Shown: in pieces, positions 19,274-28,875 of the stretch
Numbering within the stretch: position 1 is the first letter of the stretch
Layout of the letters: every line of letters begins with the position of its first letter
Assembly: GCA_963727755.1 (NCBI GenBank)
Contig: CAVSHN010000017.1
Coordinates: 186,001-250,000 of the forward strand
Reading direction: 5' to 3'
Source: DASYAN01 sp963727755
GTDB lineage: Bacteria; Chloroflexota; Ktedonobacteria; Ktedonobacterales; Ktedonobacteraceae
Length of the DNA: 64,000 nucleotides
The notes under the pieces: generated by a model
What the model was told of the DNA's origin: nothing
Databases searched by the model: none
Seen by the model: only the letters and a program-made list of their open reading frames with translations
Made by a program: the position numbers and the translations under genes

Positions 19274-20156
19274 ATGGTAAATTATGTTGACCTTCATACG
19301 CATTCTACAGCTTCAGATGGCATTTATTCACCCTCTGATCTGCTGAAGCACGCCCACGAGGCTGGTTTACGTGTTCTGGCACTGACCGATCACGATAGTA
19401 CATCTGGACTGGACGAAGCCTCGGAAGCTGCATTGCATCTGGCGATCGATTTGATCCCCGGCATCGAAATCAATACCGATGTGGGCAAGGACGAAATCCA
19501 CGTCCTGGGCTATTATCTTGAATATCAACGACCCGAATTTCAGGCTATCTTACAAGTATTGCGAGATGCCCGTGTTCGTAGGGGACAACGCATGGTCGAA
19601 ACTCCTCAATCAACAGGGAGTTCACATCACATGGGAACGTGTTCGGCAAATCGCACAGGGATCAGTTGGTCGCCCCCATGTTGCCAAGGCTCTGCTAGAG
19701 GGCGGATATGTCCAATCAATGGGAGAAGCCTTTGATAAGTACATTGGCCGGGGTTGTCCCGCTTATGTTCCACGCTACAAACTTGCGCCCGCAGACGCCA
19801 TTCGTTTGATCAGAAGTGCCAATGGTTTACCTGTAATGGCTCATCCGATCACTGTGCCAGGATTGGATGAACTGCGCAAATGGCTACCGACATTAGTAGC
19901 AGAGGGCCTGATCGGACTGGAAACCTACTATGGTCCCTACACGCCCGAGCAAGTGCAAGAACTGCACGAACTTGCCGACCAATACCACCTCATTCCCACT
20001 GGAGGTAGCGACTTCCACGGTCCCGGTATCCATCCCACCCCATTGGGAGGCCGCTTTGTGCCCTTTGAAGCCGTCGAACGTTTGAAGGCCGAAGCCGAAA
20101 AGCTTGCAGGCAAGACTCCACCACCATTCGAATTACCTGCCCCTGTCGAAGAATAA
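19274..20156 (+). CDS. PHP-domain phosphoesterase, YciV/RnmAM-like (frameshifted)
   Basis: The N-terminus VDLHTHSTASDG, LALTDHDS and PGIEIN are the PHP metal-binding motifs; GGSDFHGP is the C-terminal one. Family members hydrolyse nucleoside bisphosphates or RNA 5' ends; the exact substrate cannot be read from sequence. I chose ATG 19274 since MVNYVDLHTHS is the usual start. The frame breaks at GAAA (19598-19601): the first frame ends RRGQRMVE and the second continues LLNQQGVHITWERVR. Removing one A restores a protein of about 293 residues, normal for the family. Confidence 0.85.
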
Positions 20157-20198
20157 TAGGCAGCAAGCTGGATATTGCTTGCACATCATCCATTGTTG

Positions 20199-20239
20199 CC
20201 AAAATGTCCCTTTTTTCTCCCAAAATGTCCCTTTTTTCT
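20199..20239 (+). repeat. Two-copy 21-bp motif shared with 54315-54352
   Basis: AAAATGTCCCTTTTTTC occurs twice with a 21-bp period. The same 38-bp block, one mismatch, lies at 54315-54352, also upstream of an AT-rich orphan gene on the same strand. It could be a double operator two helical turns apart. It also opens a 28-codon frame at 20204-20290 that encodes MSLFSPKMSLFSLEK. Confidence 0.75.
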
Positions 20240-20391
20240 CTAGAAAAATCCTCCTCCTATCAGGTATTATTCATAATAGAGGCTCAGTAGCAGGAGGGTT
20301 TTTCGATTGAGAAAAGCTCTCCTTTTGTGACTTTTTCTGAGTAGCACATTCATTAGTCGTACTAGAATCTATAACTAAGGAGATTTGTAGT

Positions 20392-23300
20392 ATGCACCAG
20401 CCAGAACATAAAAGGTTAATAAACAATCACGAAATTGAAAAAAAAACAGATGACACCAACTATAAGAGTAATGGTCTAAGTCGTGGGGCCTGGGAGGGTG
20501 CTGCTCGTTATGCTAGCAATAATAGGATTCAAGGTGACGATTCCGCAGAAAATAGGTTCCCAATGTTGGAAAAAGAGGTGTTGACACGAAAGGATCCCCC
20601 AAATCCTGAGAAATTGAAAGAGATACGAGAAAAAAGAAGAAATGAAGCAAGCGCTGTTAAGCAGACATTAGAAGATAATTCTCGGGATATGAGTGAGGAG
20701 AGAACCGAATATCGCATCGATCTTGAGAAGCATCCTATCCAAAAAGAATACTTAAGCAGAATTGCAAATAACTATTACGGCGATGCGATATTACCTCCAG
20801 ATATCCAAACAAAGGTAGATGAGAAAGCAGGAGAGGAATTTAGCACACGAGAAATACACCATCACTTTCATAATATAGACTGGCAATTTGAACATAATTG
20901 GAAAGGTAGGATATCAGATATAGCAAGTGAGATAGATCAAAAGACTGCCTTGAGCGAATTGCAGGAGACAGGCAAGGTCCTGCATAAATATGGGGAGATG
21001 CGAGAACATATTGTGAAAATATTGAAATCTGCTAATAACCTGTCTCATTTAAAAAAAGCTGAAATATTGGCACTCCAGCCAATAGGGTATTTGATCTTAA
21101 GAAAACGTACACACAAGATGAAGGGACTAGCTGAGAGATGGCTCATAGCACTAGAGGAATGGTTAAATACGTGGTTTCCTAATGCTAACCAAGACCGTAG
21201 CAAGCCAACAACGCAGGGAATCCATAAGAAAGACCTAAAAAAGGAGTTTGCTGAACTTACGGCTTCGATTGATCGAAATTCAGAAATACAGCAAGATCAG
21301 AAATCTTAAGGATACTTACGACAATGTAGTTAAGCGTTTCAACGAAGTTTTCAAACGAACTGCGTCTCCAGTCAAAGAGCTTACATGGGGCTTAAATCGC
21401 AAAATCTTCAATGAGACAGATGAACATGATGCCCGTAAACTCTACCTCAAGGCATGTGTTGATTGGTTAAAAGAGGTTGACAGATGCATCAACTTACAAT
21501 CTGAGGATTCACGCTTACCTTCCAATGATCAAACTTTGGTCGTAAGAGAACCGGAAGGGCACATCATACAGATCAGCGAGCCGCAAGTAGCAGAGGGGAG
21601 CTATGGCGAAATATTAGGAGAAGACAACTATGACGAGCAACAAGGTCTTGTGCGATCAGAAAAGGTTAATCATCGGTATCCAGAGAAAATATCAAATACC
21701 TCAATAGAAGCAGAAGAGAGACCAACGAGGAACGGATTAAAAAATGCAAATAAAACTGGAAGGGAAGGTCAGATAGGTAAAAGACGAGAAATACCGCTCA
21801 CAAAACTCGAAAAGTTTCGAAGAACTGCGCTTGCTGCAATATATGGTGGAGCAAGGGGCGCTGTCGCAGGAACGCTTCTTTTTCCTGGTATTGGAACAGC
21901 TGTGGGGGCTGCGGGATTTGCCATAACAGATGCAACATTCATGTATGCCGCAGACGCTCTAGCAGAGAAACAAGGACGAGAGGCTATACGTGTTCTTGGT
22001 ACTGGCGAGCAAACGGCAGGACAGTACGAACCACTCTCTCCTACAAGCGAAGCAGCGAAAGACCAAGCACTTTCTGGTTTATCAAATCATTGGAAGAAAA
22101 TGCAACGAACAAGTGGACAACAGGATATACAGTGGGATCAATTAGGTAAAAAACCAAATATTAGCATATCTCCATCATTTGAGGTGAGACCTGAAGAACG
22201 ACCAGCGTCACTGTCAAGCCAAGCACTTTCTGATGCTGTACCAGATTCACCCAGAAGGATAGAGAGCCAGACTAGCCTTACAGATCAACGAAATTCGAAC
22301 CTAGAAGAAACTGGGCTCTTGCCAGCACCACTTGCGTGGGTAAAGCCTACCACAAGTTTGTATAACGGACAGAGCCAGAGTAATCCTGCAGAGAGGATGA
22401 TAACCTTTGAGCATGATCCACAGGAAAATAATTCTCCTGTAGTGAGCAGCCGCTACTCTGATTCTTCGGTTGATATTGGGAGAGAAGAGCCTTCTTTATC
22501 TGATATCCCACAGACTACACAGCTTCAACAAGATAGTGGGCTTGTCGAGAATAATGGGCATGATGAGATAAGCCTAGAAGCTTCACAGGTTCCCGACTCT
22601 GGCCGAAATTCACAGTTCCTTGATCATACAACCCACAGCTCCCAGACAAATGATTCAATAGGATTACATGAAAATTTTGACGCAAATAACGACTTTTGGT
22701 ATAAAAATCCAATATACAATTCGTTACCTGTTGATATCCCACATATAGAGTTTACCGAGGATATTGAGGCAAGTAAAGAAGCTCCACAGTCTTTCGCCTC
22801 TAGCCAGGATTTATCCACAAGAGAAACAATTCATAACGATATTGAGATGGATAGCAGGCAAGATATTGCCAAACAGGAGGAGGGCCCCCGCCCTGAGGAT
22901 TCCAGTTCCGATCAGCAGAGCAGGCGCGAGGAGAAGATGCAAATAATCCCTTATCCTGGCAGTATACAGGATTTTGTGCGAAAGATCGGTGAGAATCCAC
23001 AGGAAGAAAGACCGCAGCCAAGTACCACTTCTGAGCAACCCTCTATGCAGTCATTGCTGCCTATTGATCGTTTCTTGTCGCCTAATGACGAATTGCCAGA
23101 TCCAATTCTAAAGTTCCCATTTAGCATTAAGAAAGATACCTACGCAAGGTATTTTGAGGCTTTACAAGACCCTTCAAGCGTGGAGAACTCAAAAGATTTA
23201 CCCCGGACAATCTTCCCAGCGGACCAGCCTGGCTGGAACCATGTCCTCGCCAATGACGGCTGTGATCGGGCTAAACCAAATATAGTTGTAGCAAGTGAGT

Positions 23301-23482
23301 TGACCCGCACGACACCAACAAAACGAGGAAACGGACTGCTGGCTTGTTTTCGGCAGACTTCCACTAATGAAGACTCATCGGTGAGCTGGGAGCTACGAAA
23401 GGAACGACAACACAAATTATCGGGTGGATTGAAATCTGTTCGCAGGTATTTTATCAAGAATTGGGGACAATGTTACCGATGA
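20392..23482 (+). CDS. Large orphan protein with a glycine-zipper membrane segment (frameshifted)
   Basis: I do not recognise this protein. ATG 20392 is supported by AAGGAG about 10 nt upstream. The first frame ends at 21309 and the second, open from 21248, has no usable start; removing one A at 21301-21303 joins them as DQNLKDTYDNVVKRF, giving about 1030 residues. The N-terminal third is charged and helical. Near its middle is a hydrophobic small-residue segment (RGAVAGTLLFPGIGTAVGAA) that looks like a glycine zipper able to enter membranes. The C-terminal half is Ser/Pro/Gln rich and probably disordered. The gene is AT-rich, preceded by the shared 21-bp motif, and followed by a decayed fragment of itself at 23549-23615. 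An effector or toxin-like role is only a guess. Confidence 0.6.
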
Positions 23483-23548
23483 TCTTGCATCGTGACTCTT
23501 GTGTTCTGAAATTCATCAATGGATTAGTCCCAAATTTTTGAGATGATA

Positions 23549-23615
23549 CTCTCAAGGCATGCATTGATTGGCTAAAAGCGGTTGACGGACGCATCAACTT
23601 ACAATCTGAGGATTC
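23549..23615 (+). pseudogene. Fragment duplicated from the orphan gene upstream
   Basis: This stretch (CTCAAGGCATGCATTGATTG and onward) closely matches 21449-21513 inside the orphan gene, with the peptide LKACIDWLKAVDGRINLQSE against LKACVDWLKEVDRCINLQSE. It stands alone between stops, so it is a remnant of a tandem paralog. Confidence 0.7.
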
Positions 23616-23761
23616 ACCCGAACGGTGAACGCATTACTAGCCCCGATTGTTGGTGGAACCGTAGCTCTCTCAAAAGGCTTGACAAATATGGATATCCATA
23701 GTACTCTGGGAGAGTGATCAGAAGGTCACAATAAACTACAAGGAGGTACCTTGAAAGCATA

Positions 23762-24028
23762 ATGTCAATATATCGGTATCCCGTTGTCGTTGAAGGAGAA
23801 GGTACAAACTACGGTGCTTATGTTCCTGATCTTCCAGGATGTATTGCAGTCGGAGATTCATCAGAGGAGGTCTTAAGCCTTATGAGAGGGGCTCTTCGTA
23901 TGCACTTAGCAGCTATGGTAAAAGACGGTGATCCCATCCCCGAGCCATCTGCACCAGAAGCTCTCCATCTAGTTCCAGATGTTGAAACAGTCCATCAATT
24001 GGAAGTAGAGATAGGAGTACAAGTATAG
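23762..24028 (+). CDS. HicB-like antitoxin-type protein
   Basis: An 88-residue protein with the HicB fold signature: YPVVVEGEGTNYGAYVPDLP, then GCIAVGDSSEEVLSLMRGAL. HicB antitoxins neutralise the mRNA-cleaving HicA. No hicA is adjacent; instead a small ribbon-helix-helix-like gene starts right after the stop codon. A GGAGG at 23742-23746 lies 15 nt upstream, longer than usual. Solo HicB-like proteins are common, so an active toxin system is not established. Confidence 0.75.
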   Translation: MSIYRYPVVVEGEGTNYGAYVPDLPGCIAVGDSSEEVLSLMRGALRMHLAAMVKDGDPIPEPSAPEALHLVPDVETVHQLEVEIGVQV

Positions 24029-24232
24029 ATGAATGCAGGACAAAACAGGCGGCCAGCGGGTCGCCCACCTCTCACAATTGAACAGAAACCGCAGAGAGTA
24101 GGCAAAGAGCCCACAGTCGATACCCACATGAACCTACCAATTGGAGTTATTGAGAAAATTGACCGATTGCGTCAAGTAGGCGAAAGTCGCAAAGATTTTA
24201 TTGTGCGCATATTGCGTGAATATCCCGAGTAA
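24029..24232 (+). CDS. Small ribbon-helix-helix-like DNA-binding protein
   Basis: A 67-residue protein that begins at the base after the HicB stop. After a Pro/Arg-rich lead (GRPPLTIEQKPQ) it shows a short strand and two helices (THMNLPIGVIEKIDRLRQVG, then ESRKDFIVRILREY). This fits the CopG/MetJ/Arc fold, where the strand contacts DNA. It is likely a regulator co-expressed with HicB, perhaps replacing the RHH domain found fused to many HicB proteins. Confidence 0.6.
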   Translation: MNAGQNRRPAGRPPLTIEQKPQRVGKEPTVDTHMNLPIGVIEKIDRLRQVGESRKDFIVRILREYPE

Positions 24233-24259
24233 ACCTGGGCAAGATACAAGGGACTTCCG

Positions 24260-24448
24260 CTATCTTATTATCTCTGTTCCTTCATTGAGAAGAGCTATAC
24301 ACTTCTCGTAACTGTACAACTTATCGCGATGCCTACTCGTTATCTCGCGTACAACCCCTAATTCTTGTAAACGATTGAGAGCAGCGGTAACGGTTGGCAC
24401 AGAAATTTGTGTTTGGTGTGCCGCTCGTGTGATGCTTAGGAACGGCAT
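24260..24448 (-). pseudogene. Remnant of a Fic-family protein C-terminal winged helix
   Basis: FLSITRAAHQTQISVPTVTA then LNRLQELGVVREITSRHRDK matches the winged-helix tail of Fic/DOC family proteins that ends with LNEGTE. The Fic catalytic core is absent. Upstream codons continue in another frame toward the hairpin at 24486-24545, so the gene is both truncated and shifted. Confidence 0.55.
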
Positions 24449-24485
24449 AGACTGTAAAAGCTCCTCTCCTCAGCTCTTTTCTAGG

Positions 24486-24545
24486 TTTGCCCTCTTGCGT
24501 TATTAAAGATTTAGGCCCCAATCTTTAATAACGCAAGAGGGCAAA
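24486..24545. repeat. Perfect 26-bp inverted repeat with 8-bp loop
   Basis: The arm 24486-24511 (TTTGCCCTCTTGCGTTATTA then AAGATT) is the exact reverse complement of 24520-24545, with loop TAGGCCCC. There is no T-run, so it is not a normal terminator. It joins the Fic remnant and the antidote-like ORF. Either a hairpin-forming element or an inversion/foldback artefact is possible. Confidence 0.9.
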
Positions 24546-24742
24546 GGGTCAACATCTTCCCCTTTAACACAACTGACGATCCGTAAGGAAGAAAGTAGCG
24601 CAGCAATATCTCCATCCTGAGCATACTCCTCAAAGACGACAGAGACAAAGCTGTCTATCTCCTCAGAATGCTTACGAAGATATTCCTCTGTAACCTCGCT
24701 GAGAGTCCTATATTTTCTCATACTGCATAAAAAAATAGGCAT
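24503..24742 (-). pseudogene. N-terminal piece of an addiction-module antidote-like protein
   Basis: The frame MRKYRTLSEVTEEYLRKHSE then EIDSFVSVVFEEYAQDGDIA resembles the N-terminus of helix-turn-helix addiction-module antidote proteins (HigA-like). The usual HTH region is missing because the frame runs into the perfect inverted repeat at 24486-24545 and stops. ATG 24742 has AGAGGTCGG upstream; ATG 24721 is the alternative. No toxin is adjacent. Confidence 0.45.
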
Positions 24743-25029
24743 TTTATCTACCGACCTCTATTCTTCTAAACCATTATAGCATGATGAACTACAGTACGCA
24801 AGCCATTATAGCCCCCTTCTTAGATCACCAACGTCCAGTGCGCAACAAAATATGACACTTCTAGGAAATTCAGGCTATCTCAGCAGAAAAATTTTTATTT
24901 CTAGCAAAAACGAGTACACTTACTAGTGTGGGTATGTCCTCATATACCCATTGTGTAGCAATCGTACCTTCGCGTGGGTTACGTAGTCGTGGAGTTTTAG
25001 ACAGGCGTCTGAGGAGGGGCCGAAGTACA

Positions 25030-27150
25030 ATGCTCAAATTTATTACCAACATGCCAATTTTCCACCGTCTCTTATTTGCGTTTCTACTCGTAGCAGTTAT
25101 CCCTGGTATTATCATCTCGATACTTGGATTCAGCTTCACCAATGCTCAAAAGAGCCGCAGTCAAGCGATCCAAATGAATATCCAAGCATTCAAGATGGCC
25201 GTTACAACTGACACCTATCTTCCTAGCATGATAGAACTACTCAAATCAGCTTACCAGGATCACTACGGAATCGTTCCTAGTCACCAGACTGGGGCGAGCG
25301 ACACACTCAATCAACTGCAAAATGCCACCACCCACTTCGATCAAGCCATCCGACAATACAAACAAAATTATCAGATTGCCACTTCTCCAAACATGAGAGG
25401 TGTCTACACTATTCTTTTGGGTGATGATCCTAACACTCCCTTGGCTAAACAACAACAAGCGTCCATCAACCTGATCATCAACAAGCTATGGCCCGATTAC
25501 CAACAGGCTCAAAATAGCGTACTAAGCGCAATCGCTACCAACGCACCGCAAGAACAGGTTGCCCCTCTTCTCCTGCAGGCTACCGACAAGTATGCATTAT
25601 TGGAGTCAGGATGGAACAATACCGTCAATATCACCGAGAATATTGGCAACACAGTCGCGCAAGTTGGTGCAGCAGAAACAGGTCCCTTCTTCCTAGGCAC
25701 CATCATAGCATTCTTAAGTACAATTACTATTGTTACCGTAATTGGCTATACCATTTACCTTACCATCGTTCGTCCATTACATCAGCTAGCACAGCTCACG
25801 AGACGTATTGCCAAAGGTGACACATATGCTCGTGCAACAATTACTGGGAACAACGAGATTTCTTTGATTGCCAGATCTATGAACCACATGCTCGATCATA
25901 TTGTCCAACTCATTCAAGAAACCCAATCACAACGTGATAACCTGCAAGCCCAGGTCGAAAAGCTAGTGAGTGAAGTCAGTGGTCTTGGTGAGGGAGACCT
26001 GCGCATCCAGGCACAAGTCACAGCCGATGCCATGGGCATTCTAGCCGACTCTTTCAATTATATGATCGACGAACTAGCCAGTCTGGTAGTACGGGTCAAG
26101 ATGGTAGCCAGCGAGGTAGACACGACCACAATTTCAATTTTCAGACGGATGGCACAGCTCGTACAAACCGACAAGGCACAGCTCGTACAGATTGCAGCAG
26201 CCAATACTCAAATAGAACTGATGACCGCATCGAGCTACAAAGCTGCCGAACGAGCCCAGGCATTACACAGTGTCGCACGCGTAGCAGGCAAAAACGCACA
26301 AACCGGGAGGGAAGCAGTCAGACAAACCATCGAGGGCATGGGACAAATCAACGAAAACGTTCAGACAACTGCCAGTAAAGTTCATACGCTAGATGAGCGC
26401 TCTCGTGAGATCAACGAGATCGTCGATGTCATTTCCGCGATCGCCCATCAAACCAATCGTCTGGCACTCGACGCTGCCATCCAAGCTGCCATGGCAGGCG
26501 AAAATGGCAAAGGTTTTAGCGCCGTTGCAGCAGACATCCGCCGCCTAGCCGAACGAACCAAAGAGGAAGCTAGCATGATCACACGGATGGTGCGCAGCGT
26601 ACGCGAAGAGATTGCAGCCGTTGCGCAGTCCATGCAGGATACAGAGCTGCAAACGACTAAAGGCATGCATCTGACTCAAGAGACCGGAACCGCTCTGGAA
26701 TCGGTCTTTGCCGCCGTCGAACATCAAGCACATGAGATCGAGAACATCAGCCAAACGGCACTACAACAGCTACAAGTGGCTCACGCCATCACGCAAATCA
26801 TGCAAAAAGTCTCAGCATTAACCCGACAAAACAGCAACAACACCCATCAGGCTTCGCAAAGCGTACAACATCTCGCACGTCTAGTTGAACAGTTGCACAC
26901 ATCAGTTGCAGCATTCAAATTGCGTGACAATCAGAGCTATGATAGCTCTAGCAACGACCAATCGATCAAAATAAGAATTGACGACAACCCTATCACAGTG
27001 AGCACAGTCCTACGTGCAGTATCGCAGCCACTACACTTGTCTTCTACAGAAGCAAATCTAGAGATACAGACCGACATCGAAACGCCTGTACCTCAGACGA
27101 CGAGCGCTTCCTACTCAGCTAAATTGCCTGCGGAGCCCGTTGGGGATTGA
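25030..27150 (+). CDS. Methyl-accepting chemotaxis protein with two HAMP domains
   Basis: A chemoreceptor. ATG 25030 follows GAGGAGGGG. TM1 lies at about residues 12-36, a ~200-residue extracytoplasmic sensor with no known fold seen, then TM2 (FFLGTIIAFLSTITIVTVIG). HAMP1 follows (RPLHQLAQLTRRIAKGDTYA) and a second HAMP-like unit (VSGLGEGDLRIQAQVTADAM). The signalling hairpin is clear: IAHQTNRLALDAAIQAAMAG and FSAVAADIRRLAERT. The usual LLALNAAIEAARAGE is altered (D and Q for N and E), so coupling to CheA may be atypical. No che genes are nearby. Its last 32 bp overlap the converging methyltransferase gene. Confidence 0.9.
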   Translation: MLKFITNMPIFHRLLFAFLLVAVIPGIIISILGFSFTNAQKSRSQAIQMNIQAFKMAVTTDTYLPSMIELLKSAYQDHYGIVPSHQTGASDTLNQLQNATTHFDQAIRQYKQNYQIATSPNMRGVYTILLGDDPNTPLAKQQQASINLIINKLWPDYQQAQNSVLSAIATNAPQEQVAPLLLQATDKYALLESGWNNTVNITENIGNTVAQVGAAETGPFFLGTIIAFLSTITIVTVIGYTIYLTIVRPLHQLAQLTRRIAKGDTYARATITGNNEISLIARSMNHMLDHIVQLIQETQSQRDNLQAQVEKLVSEVSGLGEGDLRIQAQVTADAMGILADSFNYMIDELASLVVRVKMVASEVDTTTISIFRRMAQLVQTDKAQLVQIAAANTQIELMTASSYKAAERAQALHSVARVAGKNAQTGREAVRQTIEGMGQINENVQTTASKVHTLDERSREINEIVDVISAIAHQTNRLALDAAIQAAMAGENGKGFSAVAADIRRLAERTKEEASMITRMVRSVREEIAAVAQSMQDTELQTTKGMHLTQETGTALESVFAAVEHQAHEIENISQTALQQLQVAHAITQIMQKVSALTRQNSNNTHQASQSVQHLARLVEQLHTSVAAFKLRDNQSYDSSSNDQSIKIRIDDNPITVSTVLRAVSQPLHLSSTEANLEIQTDIETPVPQTTSASYSAKLPAEPVGD

Positions 27151-27988
27151 AACGCACCGCCTCATAGAGGATAATCCCGGTAGCTATGGCAGCATTCAAG
27201 GATTCGACACCATGTGCGAGGGGAATACTAATAGAATGAGTAGCTAGTGCATGCGCCGCTTGAGAAGGTCCACGAGATTCATTACCAATAATGAGTGCAA
27301 ATGGCTTTGTGAGATCCAGATCATAGTATCTGAGAGGACTGCTCGCTTCAGCTAGCAAAACGCGGGGAACCTGATCATCTCCAAGGGCCCGGCAATGCGA
27401 GGCCACTCGTTCCTCAATTGCCGCCCAGGAGAGATCGATCTCCACAGGCAACATCAGATGGGCACCCGCCGCAGCACGTAGAACCTTAGGACTATAATAG
27501 TCCGCACAATCAGGAGTTAATAGCACTCTCTCAACGTCAGCAGCCAGTGCTGTACGCAAGATCGTTCCCAGATTGCCGGGATCAGTCAAAGTATCCAGAA
27601 TCAGCAGTGCTGGCCGATACGCTTGCACGCGCTGCGCCTGTATTCGCCTATAATCCAGAGCACTGAGCGGCAGCACACACACGATTCCCTGCGACGTCTG
27701 AGTTTCGCTGATACTCTCGATGACATGTTCACTCACCTCGATCAGGCAATCACTGGACAAAGCAGGCATCCGCCGCAAACGATCTAACAGCAAACCACCT
27801 CTCTCCGTCCGCTTGAGCAACGCTGGCTGATAATAAACCTCATGCGGTACAACCTGTGCAGTCAAAAGAGCCTCAAGGAGATTAGGGCCCTCCACTAAAA
27901 AGAGGCCATTCTTCCTGCGTCCACGCGCCATATGTAGAGTTCGTACCTTACTGATACGAGGATTCGATGAGCTAGTGATTAGTGGCAT
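27119..27988 (-). CDS. TrmH/SpoU-family RNA 2'-O-methyltransferase
   Basis: It transfers methyl from SAM to ribose of rRNA or tRNA. The three SPOUT motifs are present: DPGNLGTILRTALAADVERV, ALIIGNESRGPS and IPLAHGVESLNAAIATGIIL. The N-terminal L30e-like substrate-binding domain includes ARGRRKNGLFLVEGPNLLEA. ATG 27988 gives the standard MPLITSSSNPRI start. Position next to rplT-rpmI supports an rRNA target. A terminator separates it from rplT. Confidence 0.88.
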   Translation of the reverse strand: MPLITSSSNPRISKVRTLHMARGRRKNGLFLVEGPNLLEALLTAQVVPHEVYYQPALLKRTERGGLLLDRLRRMPALSSDCLIEVSEHVIESISETQTSQGIVCVLPLSALDYRRIQAQRVQAYRPALLILDTLTDPGNLGTILRTALAADVERVLLTPDCADYYSPKVLRAAAGAHLMLPVEIDLSWAAIEERVASHCRALGDDQVPRVLLAEASSPLRYYDLDLTKPFALIIGNESRGPSQAAHALATHSISIPLAHGVESLNAAIATGIILYEAVRFNPQRAPQAI

Positions 27989-28000
27989 AATTTCACACAA

Positions 28001-28049
28001 AAAACTACGGGGACTCGGTTACTGTCTCTATCCGACACACCAAGTCCCC
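28001..28049 (-). terminator. Rho-independent terminator downstream of rplT
   Basis: On the minus strand GGGGACTTGGT (28049-28039) pairs with ACCGAGTCCCC (28019-28009), 11 positions with one mismatch. It is followed by a T-run (TTTTTT over about 28004-27999). Confidence 0.8.
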
Positions 28050-28075
28050 TGATTCTACAAGCTCTAAAAAGTTGC

Positions 28076-28432
28076 TTACTTAGCAGCTTCTAACGCTGTT
28101 TTGACGAGAGCAGAGAAAGCCGCATGATCATTGACTGCCATCTCCGCCAAAATTTTGCGATCTACATGAATATCAGCCGCATGGATAGCATGCATCAATT
28201 CACTATAAGTCACACCATGGATACGAGCGGCAGCATTAATACGCGTAATCCACAATCGACGCATATCACGCTTGCGATTGCGGCGATCACGATACATATA
28301 TGCCATCGAGTGCATAACGGTCTCATGCGCTCGGCGGACGAGTCGATTACGTGTACCACGATAGCCCTCAGCCATCTGCAAAATCTTTTTATGTTTCTTA
28401 TGAGCGGGAACCCCGCGTTTTACCCTTGGCAT
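28076..28432 (-). CDS. rplT: 50S ribosomal protein L20
   Basis: A 118-residue basic protein starting MPRVKRGVPAHKKHKKIL, with YRDRRNRKRDMRRLWITRIN in the rRNA-binding helix. L20 binds 23S rRNA early in 50S assembly and in many bacteria represses its own operon. It lies 42 nt after rpmI; no infC precedes the pair, unlike the common infC-rpmI-rplT order. Confidence 0.97.
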   Translation of the reverse strand: MPRVKRGVPAHKKHKKILQMAEGYRGTRNRLVRRAHETVMHSMAYMYRDRRNRKRDMRRLWITRINAAARIHGVTYSELMHAIHAADIHVDRKILAEMAVNDHAAFSALVKTALEAAK

Positions 28433-28474
28433 AGTCCTTTTTTTCCTTCCAACCCCTCAAAGGAGCATAGTAAA

Positions 28475-28678
28475 CTAGAAAGCGTAGGGGAGTAACCGTT
28501 TCAAGCGACGTCTATCAGCTGCTTTCAACTGAAACAGCTTATCGGCAGAACGAACAGCCTCGGGTGACTTATTGCGGCGCAGGTGGCTAATAGCCACTTT
28601 CCGGCGCATAAACTTGCCAGAAGCGGTCACATGGACCCGCTTGGCCATTGCTTTGTGTGTTTTAAGCTTCTGCTTCAT
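28475..28678 (-). CDS. rpmI: 50S ribosomal protein L35
   Basis: A 67-residue basic protein. MKQKLKTHKAMAKRVHVTAS is the standard L35 start, which decides for ATG 28678; the frame is open further upstream. It is first in the rpmI-rplT operon, behind a ~200-nt leader with two tandem promoter-like elements. Confidence 0.96.
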   Translation of the reverse strand: MKQKLKTHKAMAKRVHVTASGKFMRRKVAISHLRRNKSPEAVRSADKLFQLKAADRRRLKRLLPYAF

Positions 28679-28875
28679 ACTCTTTTTCTTTCCATCTGAA
28701 AATACGGAGCAACAACTGGACACTTTACACATATAGAGGAGGCAAATGAAACTCATCGATCCCTATGCGCTCAATCAAAGGCGCAGAGTAGCCTTTTTCA
28801 TGAGAGATGCTGCGTAAAACAAACTCTCTCTTCTCTGTAGAGTTTGCCTACGAGCTACGCTCCGTTAGCGGCACA
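28679..28875 (-). other. Leader region of rpmI-rplT
   Basis: A transcribed leader of about 190 nt. It contains a hairpin CAAACTCT/AGAGTTTG and a smaller GCGC stem. I found no infC coding sequence in it. It could hold the L20 autoregulatory site, but I cannot assign one. Confidence 0.4.

Noticed and set aside
28679..28870. infC upstream of rpmI
   Set aside because: Short peptides such as LIERIGIDEFHLPPL appear but no IF3 sequence continues; the region is a leader.
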